This document shows, in pieces, positions 33,469-41,823 of a stretch of 60,919 bases of DNA. The translations under genes were made by a program, and so were the position numbers. The DNA comes from a virus, in IMG/VR virus record IMGVR_UViG_3300042991_000522, positions 1 through 60,919 of that record. One strand, written 5' to 3'. Positions within the stretch are counted from its first letter, which is position 1. Each line of letters opens with the position of its first letter. The notes beneath the pieces are model-generated. The model did no database searches and had not been told where the DNA came from. It worked only from the letters and a program-made list of their open reading frames with translations.

Positions 33469-34710
33469 CTATTTAATCATTTTTATAATATTTAATGCTT
33501 TCTTTGCAGCATTATTCCAAGAAAACTCATTTCTAATTATTTCAGAATCGGTTATAGCTTTTAATTTATATTGCCAATAATTAATATAAACATCTCTCAT
33601 AATTTTTGATAAATCTTCAAAATCTGGTTCATAATAATTACCAATACTATTAGGTATAGGTTTTTCACCTAAAATTTTAACAGGATGTCCTTTACCATTA
33701 GTAAATTCAAGTTGTCCACTACAATTAGAATATATTGATGGTGTACCACAAGACATTGCTTCTATAAGAGGTAAGTTCCATCCTTCTGATCTTGAACAAG
33801 ATAAAAAAACATGACCATTTTGTAAGTATTTTATATAATCTTGTCTATCTACAAAATGTAATATTTTAAGTCTATCATCTTTTAAATTAAATTTATTTAA
33901 TCTTTCTTCTGTTGTTTTCATTCCATCATTAGAATAATCAGAATTATCTACAGCTAATATTAGATCAACTGGCTCTTCTTTTTTAAAAGTTTTAATAAAC
34001 GTTTCTATAATTTCTTTTGTTGCTTTTCTATATTCCCATCTACCAAAAAGTACAAATTTAAATCTATTATCCTTATACATTTCTAAATCATAATTAAAAT
34101 ATTCAGGATTAAAAATTTTACCATCAACTGCTTCAGGTACAACAAATACTTTCTCATATGGATATCCTTGATTAATTATACATTGTTTTTGCCATTCAGA
34201 TGGACACCAAAATTGATCATATTGTTTTAGTAATTCAAAAAATTTTTCATCATAAAGTGTTGATTCCCAAACATTATAAGCAATTTTGAATCCTTTATAT
34301 CTATCAATACAATGAAAATAATGATGATTTGTTTCACTCAATATTATATTAATAACATTTTCTTTATTAAAATTTTCTAATCCGCTATTAATTTCATAAT
34401 CACACAAACCAATACCATACATATTTGCAACATCATTACAATATAGTGTTTGTTCACAAATTAATTTTCTTTGATATTCTGTCAAATAATTTTCATTTTT
34501 ATGTGGGTCATTATATATTGCTCTTGATCCATTTGGTATATTATGTATTTTATATGGTGTTCCTAATCCATTCCAAGATTTGCCTACTGTAAAGTTTCTT
34601 ATTTTAAGATTAACTAAATGACTTAATGCTGTAAAAAAATCTCTTGCATGTGCATTATATCCAGTTTGTCCAATAAAACTTGTATGACCTTTTATAAAAA
34701 TATTATTCAT
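33469..34710 (-). CDS. GT4-family glycosyltransferase
   Basis: 413 residues with a GT-B fold. The N-terminal half opens IFIKGHTSFIGQTGYNAHAR (acceptor side). The C-terminal half has FKFVLFGRWEYRKA and the donor-binding SEGWNLPLIEAMSCG with its E-x7-E pair around residue 310. GT4 enzymes transfer sugars from nucleotide donors with retention. Targets could be phage DNA bases, virion proteins or the host surface. The 34703 gene overlaps it by 8 bases. Confidence 0.9.
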   Translation of the reverse strand: MNNIFIKGHTSFIGQTGYNAHARDFFTALSHLVNLKIRNFTVGKSWNGLGTPYKIHNIPNGSRAIYNDPHKNENYLTEYQRKLICEQTLYCNDVANMYGIGLCDYEINSGLENFNKENVINIILSETNHHYFHCIDRYKGFKIAYNVWESTLYDEKFFELLKQYDQFWCPSEWQKQCIINQGYPYEKVFVVPEAVDGKIFNPEYFNYDLEMYKDNRFKFVLFGRWEYRKATKEIIETFIKTFKKEEPVDLILAVDNSDYSNDGMKTTEERLNKFNLKDDRLKILHFVDRQDYIKYLQNGHVFLSCSRSEGWNLPLIEAMSCGTPSIYSNCSGQLEFTNGKGHPVKILGEKPIPNSIGNYYEPDFEDLSKIMRDVYINYWQYKLKAITDSEIIRNEFSWNNAAKKALNIIKMIK

Positions 34711-35137
34711 TTATTTTAATTAATTTTTCTTTTCTTATCATATTTTTGCATATTAACATATCATTTTTAAATAACTTTTCTATACCATAACACTCATAGA
34801 TTTTTTTATCTTCTAAATATATTTTACTTGAATCATCACAAACACATTTTAATATATTTTTATCATACTTAATAAGATTAAATTCGAATTTATTATTATA
34901 ATCATTTTTAACTAATAAATAATTATATTCTTTACCAATAATCACAATTTGTTTATAACTATAATCTATAAAATAATAATTATCTCTACGTTGATTTAAT
35001 TTTGAACTTTTATATATTGCAAAAGTATATCCACTACCATTTTTTATATATGATTCATATATAAAATAATCTTTATCTTCAATTCTTATTAAAAAAGTAT
35101 TAGTTACAATTCTCATCTCTTTATTTTCAGCTTCCAT
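34703..35137 (-). CDS. KLNE-family protein
   Basis: 144 residues, strand-rich (FLIRIEDKDYFIYESYI) and ending MIRKEKLIKINE. It sits between the possible capsid-like gene and the glycosyltransferase. No domain recognised. Confidence 0.78.
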   Translation of the reverse strand: MEAENKEMRIVTNTFLIRIEDKDYFIYESYIKNGSGYTFAIYKSSKLNQRRDNYYFIDYSYKQIVIIGKEYNYLLVKNDYNNKFEFNLIKYDKNILKCVCDDSSKIYLEDKKIYECYGIEKLFKNDMLICKNMIRKEKLIKINE

Positions 35138-35141
35138 ATAT

Positions 35142-36014
35142 TTATTTTATTCTTTGCAATTTTTTATTCCTATAATATTCTAATGTTCTAGTGTTTATTT
35201 TAATATATTGGTATTCTGGATTTTTTCCAATATCAAATACTTCATAAAACATAATTAATTTGTTATTAAAATTATCAAATGATTTTACCTCTTGAAATAT
35301 AATATCATTATTTTCATCGGTTAAAATAGCACAATGTACACCACTTTGATCATTTTGAGTTTTTCTACCAAAAATAATAATATCATCATCTATCAAATCA
35401 TCAATTAAATATGGTGTATGTCCATTATCAATAAAAAAATTACCTTTTTTATCATAAGTAAGATCAATAGGATCTAAATTATTTAAAATATAATTATATG
35501 TTTTAAAATTTGAAATTACATATTGTGCTGGTACTATTCTACCGTTATTTGCAATATAATTACTTAAACTAATAAATTTAGCAATGATACTTCTTGATAA
35601 TCTATCATTATATTTATCTTTTAATTTTTTTATATTAAAATCTGAAAGATTTGTAGGCATTGTTATTCTACTTTTTTCACCTAATAATGTTATCATTTTA
35701 TAAGCATCTTTATTAATTTCATGTTTTATTATATTAAATATTTGTTCTGTGTTATTTGTGTTACATAAAAAAGTATTGATTGGTATTTCTAATCTTTTCA
35801 GTTGAATATTTTTTAAATATACATTAGGACTAACTGTACCATATGCTGAAGATGAAGAAGCATTTAATGTTGGTTGTGGTTGTGTATAACTAAAGTCAAT
35901 ATAGGATATTGATGATGTAATATTTTTTGAACTTATTATTGAATAAATATCATTTTCTAAATACTTTATATTTATTTTTGGAATCATTAGTAATATTTTT
36001 TTATAATATATCAT
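35142..36014 (-). CDS. Possible capsid-like structural protein
   Basis: 290 residues. SLSNYIANNGRIVPAQYVIS followed by IDNGHTPYLIDDLIDD and SGVHCAIL recalls the P-domain strand order of HK97/gp23-type heads (GRxGANxIIxxP, then a late tyrosine-rich segment). The resemblance is weak and there is no glycine-rich N-terminal arm. A TATATATT element upstream is of the late type. The end RNKKLQRIK is tag-like. Structural role is tentative. Confidence 0.45.
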   Translation of the reverse strand: MIYYKKILLMIPKINIKYLENDIYSIISSKNITSSISYIDFSYTQPQPTLNASSSSAYGTVSPNVYLKNIQLKRLEIPINTFLCNTNNTEQIFNIIKHEINKDAYKMITLLGEKSRITMPTNLSDFNIKKLKDKYNDRLSRSIIAKFISLSNYIANNGRIVPAQYVISNFKTYNYILNNLDPIDLTYDKKGNFFIDNGHTPYLIDDLIDDDIIIFGRKTQNDQSGVHCAILTDENNDIIFQEVKSFDNFNNKLIMFYEVFDIGKNPEYQYIKINTRTLEYYRNKKLQRIK

Positions 36015-36052
36015 TAAAATAATTTTTTGTTTTTAATATATAAATATAATTT

Positions 36053-36403
36053 ATGAAACATTTAGAAATATATGAGAAATATTCTGGTAAATTTATATTA
36101 GAACGAAAGCCTGATGATAAAATAGATCCACAAAAAATACATAAAAAATTGAATGTTAATGATTGGATTGAATATTATTTTACATATTGGAGCTATGAAC
36201 AAAATAAAACATTGACAGGAAAAGAAATTGGTCAAATTGTAGAAAAAGGTGATCCTAATGTTGATTTAGATATTATAGTTAAACCATTAAATACAATTAT
36301 TAAAGATGAAATGTGGAAAACTGGAGAAAGACCAATCAGATCACATTATATAATTAGGAAGTTAGAAGAACACGAAATTAATTCAATGAAATATAATATA
36401 TGA
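36053..36403 (+). CDS. KYNI-family protein
   Basis: 116 residues: MKHLEIYEKYSGK to SMKYNI, first of the longest operon of the set (to 41427). NDWIEYYFTYWSYEQN and GKEIGQIVEKGDPN suggest a divergent GDYV/NIGxI core. Confidence 0.82.
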   Translation: MKHLEIYEKYSGKFILERKPDDKIDPQKIHKKLNVNDWIEYYFTYWSYEQNKTLTGKEIGQIVEKGDPNVDLDIIVKPLNTIIKDEMWKTGERPIRSHYIIRKLEEHEINSMKYNI

Positions 36404-36843
36404 AACATTTAAAAATATATGAGAATTATATACCATCAGAATATGATGTTAATTTGGAAAAATTAAAAATATTACTTAAGCACTTTAGGATAGTATTAGA
36501 AGAATTTGGCTTTAATTATAGAAATTATGTAGATGGACATACATATGAAATTGAATTTGATGATCAAAATGACGATTATGTATTTTATTTAAATATGAAA
36601 ATTGATTCGTTTCAAAAAAATAATATAATATTACAATTTAAAAAATCTTTAGCACATAAAAATAATATTGTGACTTTTATTACTGAATATTTAAAAAATA
36701 TAAATGGTATTAAATTTATTAGCTATGATAATAGTCATACATATACTTATTATATAAATATTAAAGATGTAGATAAATTAATTAATCAAATATCTGTGAA
36801 TGATATAAATTTTAAATTAAACGCAAATAATTATAATATATGA
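36400..36843 (+). CDS. KYNI-family protein
   Basis: 147 residues: MKHLKIYENYIPS to ANNYNI. Alternating strands (YEIEFDDQNDDYVFYLNM) and helices; VDKLINQISVNDINF recalls VQRLIDKLSI of the protein at 16096, possibly distant paralogues. Confidence 0.82.
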   Translation: MKHLKIYENYIPSEYDVNLEKLKILLKHFRIVLEEFGFNYRNYVDGHTYEIEFDDQNDDYVFYLNMKIDSFQKNNIILQFKKSLAHKNNIVTFITEYLKNINGIKFISYDNSHTYTYYINIKDVDKLINQISVNDINFKLNANNYNI

Positions 36844-37115
36844 AATATTTAAAAAGATTCGAAAGAAAATATTTTTTATTTGAAGTTGGTGATAAAGTAA
36901 AATTAGACACCTTAATAAGAGATTATAAAAATAGAATATATATCATATTACAGCAACATTTTGATCCTACTGATGGTTGGACACGATATTATATTACAAG
37001 TGATGACGATGATAAACTTAAGTTTTGGGAGTATGAACAAAATTTAAAAAAAGCAACTAAAAAAGAAATAGAAGATTATCAATTAAAAATAATAGCAAAA
37101 AAATATAATATATGA
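36840..37115 (+). CDS. KYNI-family SH3-like protein
   Basis: 91 residues: MKYLKRFERKYF, FEVGDKVKLDTLIRDYKN, YIILQQHF, end AKKYNI. A compact GD-x-V core of the kind also found with KLNE tags. Confidence 0.85.
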   Translation: MKYLKRFERKYFLFEVGDKVKLDTLIRDYKNRIYIILQQHFDPTDGWTRYYITSDDDDKLKFWEYEQNLKKATKKEIEDYQLKIIAKKYNI

Positions 37116-37663
37116 GATATTTAAAAACATATGATAAAATGATAAATTTTGATTTAGATGAAAATATTCAATCATTAGTACTCGTTGATGCCATAAAAAG
37201 AAATAATATAGATTTGATAAAAAAATTATTTGATAGTGGATTAGATCCGAATATGAATTTTAGTGATTATGGTCAACCAATATTTTTAACAATACTCGAA
37301 CAAACACCTGTTAATATTGATATTGTCAAACTTTTTATAAAATATGGTGTAAATATTCACGAAAAATTTTATAATGATGGACTTTCAATATTTCATTATG
37401 TAATGGGTTTGTTATTAGATAAAAAAACTAAGCATGATTATTATATTGAACTTCTATCTATTTTCTTAGAGGCTGGTGCTAATTTACTATTAGAAGATAA
37501 ACATAAAAAAGAAAATTATTTAGAAACAATAGAAAGATTTTTTATAAACGAATATATAACAAAAAAAATGGCTATTAAAATATTTGATACAATTAAAGAA
37601 AAAGCACCAGAACAATATGAGCAGTATGCTATGAAAAAAGCAGCTAAAAAATATAATATATGA
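37112..37663 (+). CDS. Ankyrin-like KYNI-family protein
   Basis: 183 residues: MRYLKTYDKMINF to AKKYNI. Between them lie three to four ankyrin-type units (LVDAIKRNNIDLIKKLFDSG, VKLFIKYGVNIHEKFYNDG, FLEAGANLLLEDK). It keeps frame, unlike its larger relative at 23318. Likely a protein-binding module. Confidence 0.82.
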   Translation: MRYLKTYDKMINFDLDENIQSLVLVDAIKRNNIDLIKKLFDSGLDPNMNFSDYGQPIFLTILEQTPVNIDIVKLFIKYGVNIHEKFYNDGLSIFHYVMGLLLDKKTKHDYYIELLSIFLEAGANLLLEDKHKKENYLETIERFFINEYITKKMAIKIFDTIKEKAPEQYEQYAMKKAAKKYNI

Positions 37664-38034
37664 AATATATTAAAAAATTTGAAATAAGATTTGATTTAGA
37701 TGTCGAAGAAATATATTTGGAAGACATTTATAAAAAATCTAAATATAGGTTTTTGTATAGTAACATGTATAGACATAAAGATCATAAAATAGTAAAAGAT
37801 ATACTTGAAGAAAAATTAAAAGGTAAGATTATATCATTTACTCACAGAGAAACCACAAATACTTATGTTCACACACAACTTAAAAAAGATAAAATATTAG
37901 ATGTTGAATATGATAATGATGGTGGTAATCGAATATCGTATGTAAAGACAAAAGATAGTTGGTATTCAATTTACGAAGAAGAACCAATATATATTCATAA
38001 TACCGAATCAGACGCTGATAAATATAATTTGTAA
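37660..38034 (+). CDS. KYNI-family protein
   Basis: 124 residues: MKYIKKFEIRFDLD to ADKYNL. The segment KGKIISFTHRETTNTYVHT parallels IGKVISFQCSDCGETHTG of the protein at 7673 without its cysteines, so one may have lost a metal site. Confidence 0.82.
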   Translation: MKYIKKFEIRFDLDVEEIYLEDIYKKSKYRFLYSNMYRHKDHKIVKDILEEKLKGKIISFTHRETTNTYVHTQLKKDKILDVEYDNDGGNRISYVKTKDSWYSIYEEEPIYIHNTESDADKYNL

Positions 38035-38069
38035 TATTAGATTTTAATATATAAAAGAAAAATCTTTTA

Positions 38070-38651
38070 ATGGAAAAATTTACAAAAATGAAAGATAAGC
38101 CAGCATTACCTCAAGAAGAAGTTTTATATAAAGGCAAACATCTTGATATGATAAAATATAAAGATACTGAAATATTACAAATTGGAGATAAAGTTGCAAT
38201 ATTACCATATTTTAAAGATGAAGGTACATTTCTAATGAGATTAGAATACACACCAGCTTTTCAATTTAAAAATAGAGATAAATCAGAGTTGAAAAAAATA
38301 ACAAATTATTTAACTGTTATTACAGGAACAATAGAAGAAGGTGAAACACCAGAAAAAACAATTAGAAGAGAATTATATGAAGAAGGTGGTGTAGTATTAA
38401 ATAATTTATTTCAATTTGAAATTGAAGGACCATTTTTTGTTCAAAAATATAGTACTGGACAAGCTTATTTGTGTTTATTAGAATTACCTGTTAATTCCTA
38501 TCGTCAAATTAAACCACCAACAGATGGCTCTGAAAAAGAAAAATTATCAAAAAACATTAGAATATCTGTAGCTGATGTTAATCAAATTGTAAATAATGAC
38601 CTTATAACTAAATATTTAATAACTAAATTAAAAACTGTTCTTGAAGGATGA
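38070..38651 (+). CDS. Nudix hydrolase
   Basis: 193 residues. The Nudix box is complete: G86, E92 and then R100-E101-L-Y-E104-E105-x-G107-V (RELYEEGGV). The N-terminal part (LYKGKHLDMIKY, VAILPYF) resembles the ADP-ribose/ADP-sugar pyrophosphatase group. It would hydrolyse a nucleoside diphosphate linked to another moiety, perhaps NAD-derived or an RNA cap. The only untagged protein in this operon; the next start overlaps its stop. Confidence 0.9.
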   Translation: MEKFTKMKDKPALPQEEVLYKGKHLDMIKYKDTEILQIGDKVAILPYFKDEGTFLMRLEYTPAFQFKNRDKSELKKITNYLTVITGTIEEGETPEKTIRRELYEEGGVVLNNLFQFEIEGPFFVQKYSTGQAYLCLLELPVNSYRQIKPPTDGSEKEKLSKNIRISVADVNQIVNNDLITKYLITKLKTVLEG

Positions 38652-38932
38652 AATATTTAAAGAAATTTGAAGAATTAGATGAAGATAATGAACCTATTGA
38701 TATTATAAGTTATCCAGATGGATATATTATTACAGTCAATAATAGTGAATTTGAATTATTGAAACAAGAATTTGACATTTCTTGGGATGATGAACCAGAT
38801 TATGAAGAGGGTGTAATAGGACAATGGAGATTTAATGATGATGATAGTGATGAGATAGAAAAATGGTTAGAAGGATATAGATTAATTAAAGATCCAAAAT
38901 TGTATAAAGACACAAAGAATTATAATATATGA
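38648..38932 (+). CDS. KYNI-family acidic protein
   Basis: 94 residues: MKYLKKFEELDED to TKNYNI, strongly acidic (DDEPDYEEG, DDDSDEIE), with IGQWRFNDDD. Possible DNA-mimic-like charge, but no named fold. Confidence 0.82.
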   Translation: MKYLKKFEELDEDNEPIDIISYPDGYIITVNNSEFELLKQEFDISWDDEPDYEEGVIGQWRFNDDDSDEIEKWLEGYRLIKDPKLYKDTKNYNI

Positions 38933-39210
38933 TTAAAAATTTTAAAATATTTGAAGAATATTCAATTAATTCATTTAAAAAAGGAGATTATGTAAAATGT
39001 ATTTATGATGAAACTTTATTTGATAAATATTTAAAAAAAGATAAAATATATATAGTTACCAGTACAGTAGGTGAGGCTGGTTCTGACAAAAGATTTATTA
39101 AAATTGATAATTATCCACAACTTAATAATATTAGAAGATTTGTAAAAGCTACAGAAAAAGAAATAGAAGAATATAAATTTAATAATGCAATAAAAAATTA
39201 TAATATATGA
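38929..39210 (+). CDS. KYNI-family SH3-like protein
   Basis: 93 residues: MIKNFKIFEEYSIN, KKGDYVKCIYDETLFD, KDKIYIVTSTVG, end IKNYNI. Close in plan to the gene at 36840. Confidence 0.85.
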   Translation: MIKNFKIFEEYSINSFKKGDYVKCIYDETLFDKYLKKDKIYIVTSTVGEAGSDKRFIKIDNYPQLNNIRRFVKATEKEIEEYKFNNAIKNYNI

Positions 39211-39518
39211 AAATATTAAAATTTAATGAAAATAATAACGATGATGATTCTTACAAAAAATTTGTAAAAATTACATTTGAAGGTGAACTTGAAGTACCAT
39301 TTGAGGATATAAAAAGAACTGAGGCTTATCAAAATGCATTTTATAAAAAATATGATAATCCTTTATTTTATGGTGTTGAAGGATATTTAGAACAAAATAC
39401 TGATAATATAAATTACAATTATAGATTAGTTGATGGTAATGGTAATCCAATTGATGATGAGGAAGAATTTGATAAGAAAGTAGAATTATATAACGCTGGA
39501 AAAAAATATAATATATGA
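39207..39518 (+). CDS. KYNI-family protein
   Basis: 103 residues: MKILKFNENNNDD to GKKYNI. Strand-rich (KFVKITFEGELEVPF) and acidic; no domain recognised. Confidence 0.82.
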   Translation: MKILKFNENNNDDDSYKKFVKITFEGELEVPFEDIKRTEAYQNAFYKKYDNPLFYGVEGYLEQNTDNINYNYRLVDGNGNPIDDEEEFDKKVELYNAGKKYNI

Positions 39519-39808
39519 GATTTTTAAAAACATATGAATTATATACTGGAAATAATGTTGATTACAGTGTTGGTGATATCGTAGTTTGTGCAGATGATAA
39601 AATAAAAGGTATTAAAACAACATCATTAAAAGAAGGTGATAAATATAACGTTTTAAAAATTTATAGTAATCCAGAAGATAAATTTTTAAAAACACCATTT
39701 TTAAGAGTAGATGTTGAGAATATAGAAACAGGTGAAATATCAAAAGGATGGGATTCAAATAGATTCAAATTAGAATTTGAATTTGATGCAGGAAAATATA
39801 ATATTTAA
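39515..39808 (+). CDS. KYNI-family SH3-like protein
   Basis: 97 residues: MRFLKTYELYTGN, YSVGDIVVCADDKIKG, GDKYNVLKIYSNPEDK, FLRVDVENIETGE, end AGKYNI. The order GD-x-V, KYxVLKI, VENxxTGE is typical of SH3-like beta barrels. Confidence 0.85.
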   Translation: MRFLKTYELYTGNNVDYSVGDIVVCADDKIKGIKTTSLKEGDKYNVLKIYSNPEDKFLKTPFLRVDVENIETGEISKGWDSNRFKLEFEFDAGKYNI

Positions 39809-40098
39809 TGAAACATTTAAAAACATTTGAAAATATAGAATTAAAAAGATATATAATATGTGATGATATTAGAGTAGATGGTACATCTATATATCAAATT
39901 CTTGGTGATAGAAATAGAGATATAACACTTAAAATTATAGCAAGATATAATAATGGTGTGGACGTTGGTTATATAAGAGATATGATATATTATGGAAATA
40001 AATATGAAAATTTAAATATTTATTATCAAACCGATGATTTAGATGATGCTCTTGATAAATTAAAAATGGTTGACATTTCAAAAAAATATAATATATAA
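39808..40098 (+). CDS. KYNI-family protein, TSDDL-DC subfamily
   Basis: 96 residues: MKHLKTFENIELKR, YIICDDIRVDGTSIYQIL, YQTDDLDDALDKL, end SKKYNI. The conserved cysteine of the other copies is alanine here. Confidence 0.85.
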   Translation: MKHLKTFENIELKRYIICDDIRVDGTSIYQILGDRNRDITLKIIARYNNGVDVGYIRDMIYYGNKYENLNIYYQTDDLDDALDKLKMVDISKKYNI

Positions 40099-40101
40099 TA
40101 T

Positions 40102-40461
40102 ATGAAACATTTAAAAACATACGAAGAAAAACAAGAATATGACTTACCTAATGAAACAGATAAAAAATATTGGACACTTCTTGATAAAGATTATAAGCCA
40201 GTTGCAGTATTTGAGCTTGAGGAAATTATAAAAGAAATTAAAAATGGTATTGAAAGAATAACATATATGTTTGAAGGGTTAACAATAGATAAATCTAACA
40301 AATTTAAAGGTGGTAGTTTTGATATAAACCAATTAATTATTGCAGATATTGAGAAAAAAACATTTGAAAAAAAGAAAAAGGATAAAAGATTTAGACTTGC
40401 AAATGAAGAAGAAATTAATACTTATAACATGTTAAGAAATTCAGCAAAATATAATATATGA
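40102..40461 (+). CDS. KYNI-family protein
   Basis: 119 residues: MKHLKTYEEKQEY to SAKYNI. A lysine-rich patch (EKKTFEKKKKDKRFR) near the C-terminus. Separated from the preceding gene by three bases. Confidence 0.82.
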   Translation: MKHLKTYEEKQEYDLPNETDKKYWTLLDKDYKPVAVFELEEIIKEIKNGIERITYMFEGLTIDKSNKFKGGSFDINQLIIADIEKKTFEKKKKDKRFRLANEEEINTYNMLRNSAKYNI

Positions 40462-40760
40462 AACATTTAAAAACATATGAAATAGTAAATAAATCTAAAT
40501 ATAAAGTAGGTGATTATATATTACATGAAAAACCTTTTTATGGTAGTTTATCTATAAAAGATATAGAGATGGATAGAAGACAAAAAATAATAAAAATTAT
40601 AGAACCAAGATATTATTTGGTAGAAGTTTATAGATTAGATACATTATCAAAAATAAACATAAATCTTGGATGTAGAGAAGACAATATAGAAAGAGAATTA
40701 ACGTCAAAAGAAACAGAAGATTTTAAAATAGAACTAATGGCAGCGAAATATAATATATGA
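40458..40760 (+). CDS. KYNI-family SH3-like protein
   Basis: 100 residues: MKHLKTYEIVNKSK, YKVGDYILHEKPFYGS, IKIIEPRYYLVEVYRLD, end AAKYNI. Confidence 0.85.
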   Translation: MKHLKTYEIVNKSKYKVGDYILHEKPFYGSLSIKDIEMDRRQKIIKIIEPRYYLVEVYRLDTLSKININLGCREDNIERELTSKETEDFKIELMAAKYNI

Positions 40761-40939
40761 AACATTTAAAAACATACGAAGAACATACAGCGGTTGAATA
40801 CGTTGCTCCAGAAAGAGAACAACCATCTTATAAAAATGAAATTAAGAAAAAGAAAAGAAAAAAACGTGGTGAGTTAGGTACTGTTAATGTATTACCTAAT
40901 CATGTTAAAGATGTGATTTCATTCAAAACTTACGCATAA
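40757..40939 (+). CDS. N-tagged basic protein without KYNI
   Basis: 60 residues. The start MKHLKTYEEHTAVEY is family-typical, but the rest is a lysine/arginine-rich tail (KNEIKKKKRKKRGELG) ending VISFKTYA. Either the C-terminal half was lost or this is a tagged DNA-binding peptide similar in character to small internal head proteins. Confidence 0.7.
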   Translation: MKHLKTYEEHTAVEYVAPEREQPSYKNEIKKKKRKKRGELGTVNVLPNHVKDVISFKTYA

Positions 40940-40941
40940 TT

Positions 40942-41427
40942 ATGAAATATATTAAAAAATTTGAAAAAACAGAAGAATTACAAGAATATAAAGGTAAAAT
41001 TTATATTAACAAACCATCAACAAATTATTTCAAAAGTTCTATCGTATTTCAAGTCATTTTTGTGGATAGAGTATATAGCTATACATCAAAAAGTCATAAT
41101 AATGAGTATGATATTTCAAGTGATGTGATAAATATAGAAGGAGAAGATATGATTCAATTTAATAGAAATAGCAATAAAGAATATTTTACATATAACAACA
41201 GCACTCAGACATATAATATAGATGAATTTGAAATGATTAATTTTATGACAGCACAAGAATTTTATAATAAATACAAAAGTTCATATTTACGCATATTAGA
41301 AGAGTTGCTAGATTATTCAGAAAAAAAACTAACAGAATACGGTAGATCTAAAGCTGATAGAATGATTAATAAATTAACAATACCAGATGTTGAACACATA
41401 ATTAGTTCAAGAAAATATAATATCTAA
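40942..41427 (+). CDS. KYNI-family protein
   Basis: 161 residues: MKYIKKFEKTEELQ to SRKYNI (last codon ATC). Strand-rich first half and helical second half (YLRILEELLDYSEKKL). Last gene of the operon. Confidence 0.82.
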   Translation: MKYIKKFEKTEELQEYKGKIYINKPSTNYFKSSIVFQVIFVDRVYSYTSKSHNNEYDISSDVINIEGEDMIQFNRNSNKEYFTYNNSTQTYNIDEFEMINFMTAQEFYNKYKSSYLRILEELLDYSEKKLTEYGRSKADRMINKLTIPDVEHIISSRKYNI

Positions 41428-41437
41428 TATAATTTAT

Positions 41438-41445
41438 TATATTTG
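41438..41445 (+). promoter_or_regulatory. Bacteroidota-type -7 element, leaderless spacing
   Basis: TATATTTG ends only four bases before the ATG at 41450, so the transcript should start at or within the start codon. Confidence 0.65.
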
Positions 41446-41449
41446 TATT

Positions 41450-41791
41450 ATGGTTATAACAAATTTATTAGATATTATTGAAAATCTTGGTTTCAAATGG
41501 AATGGAACTTGTTATACTTGTGGTTTTTATAGAATTAAAGAAAATAATCATTATTTATATCTTCAAAAATTTAAAGGTTATAAATATAAAAGAGTTGTAT
41601 ATGATGAAATATATTCAATATTTTTAAGAGATGATAAGTATTCGTGGTTTGATTATCATGTTAATGAAGAAGAATTTAATAAATTTAAAAATTCAATAAA
41701 AATTGCTTTAAGAGACACAAAATTAAAAAGAATAGAAGGACATTTTAAACATTCCGAAGAACATTATTCACATTTACATTCAATGCATTAA
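41450..41791 (+). CDS. KLNE-family protein
   Basis: 113 residues: IENLGFKWNGTCYTCGFYRI carries a CxxC, and ALRDTKLKRIEGH is the tag, followed by a histidine-rich tail (EEHYSHLHSMH) that may bind metal. Sits between two KYNI genes but has its own host-type promoter. Confidence 0.8.
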   Translation: MVITNLLDIIENLGFKWNGTCYTCGFYRIKENNHYLYLQKFKGYKYKRVVYDEIYSIFLRDDKYSWFDYHVNEEEFNKFKNSIKIALRDTKLKRIEGHFKHSEEHYSHLHSMH

Positions 41792-41807
41792 ATTTTAAAT
41801 ATTAATC

Positions 41808-41820
41808 TTTTATATATAAT
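41808..41820 (+). promoter_or_regulatory. Late-type TTTTATATATAAT element
   Basis: Three bases before the ATG of the single KYNI gene at 41824. Confidence 0.45.
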
Positions 41821-41823
41821 CAT

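Noticed and set aside
36390-40780. Regularly spaced near-identical 35-bp sequences as a CRISPR array
   Set aside because: The spaced units are gene junctions, with 270-550 bp of coding sequence between them.
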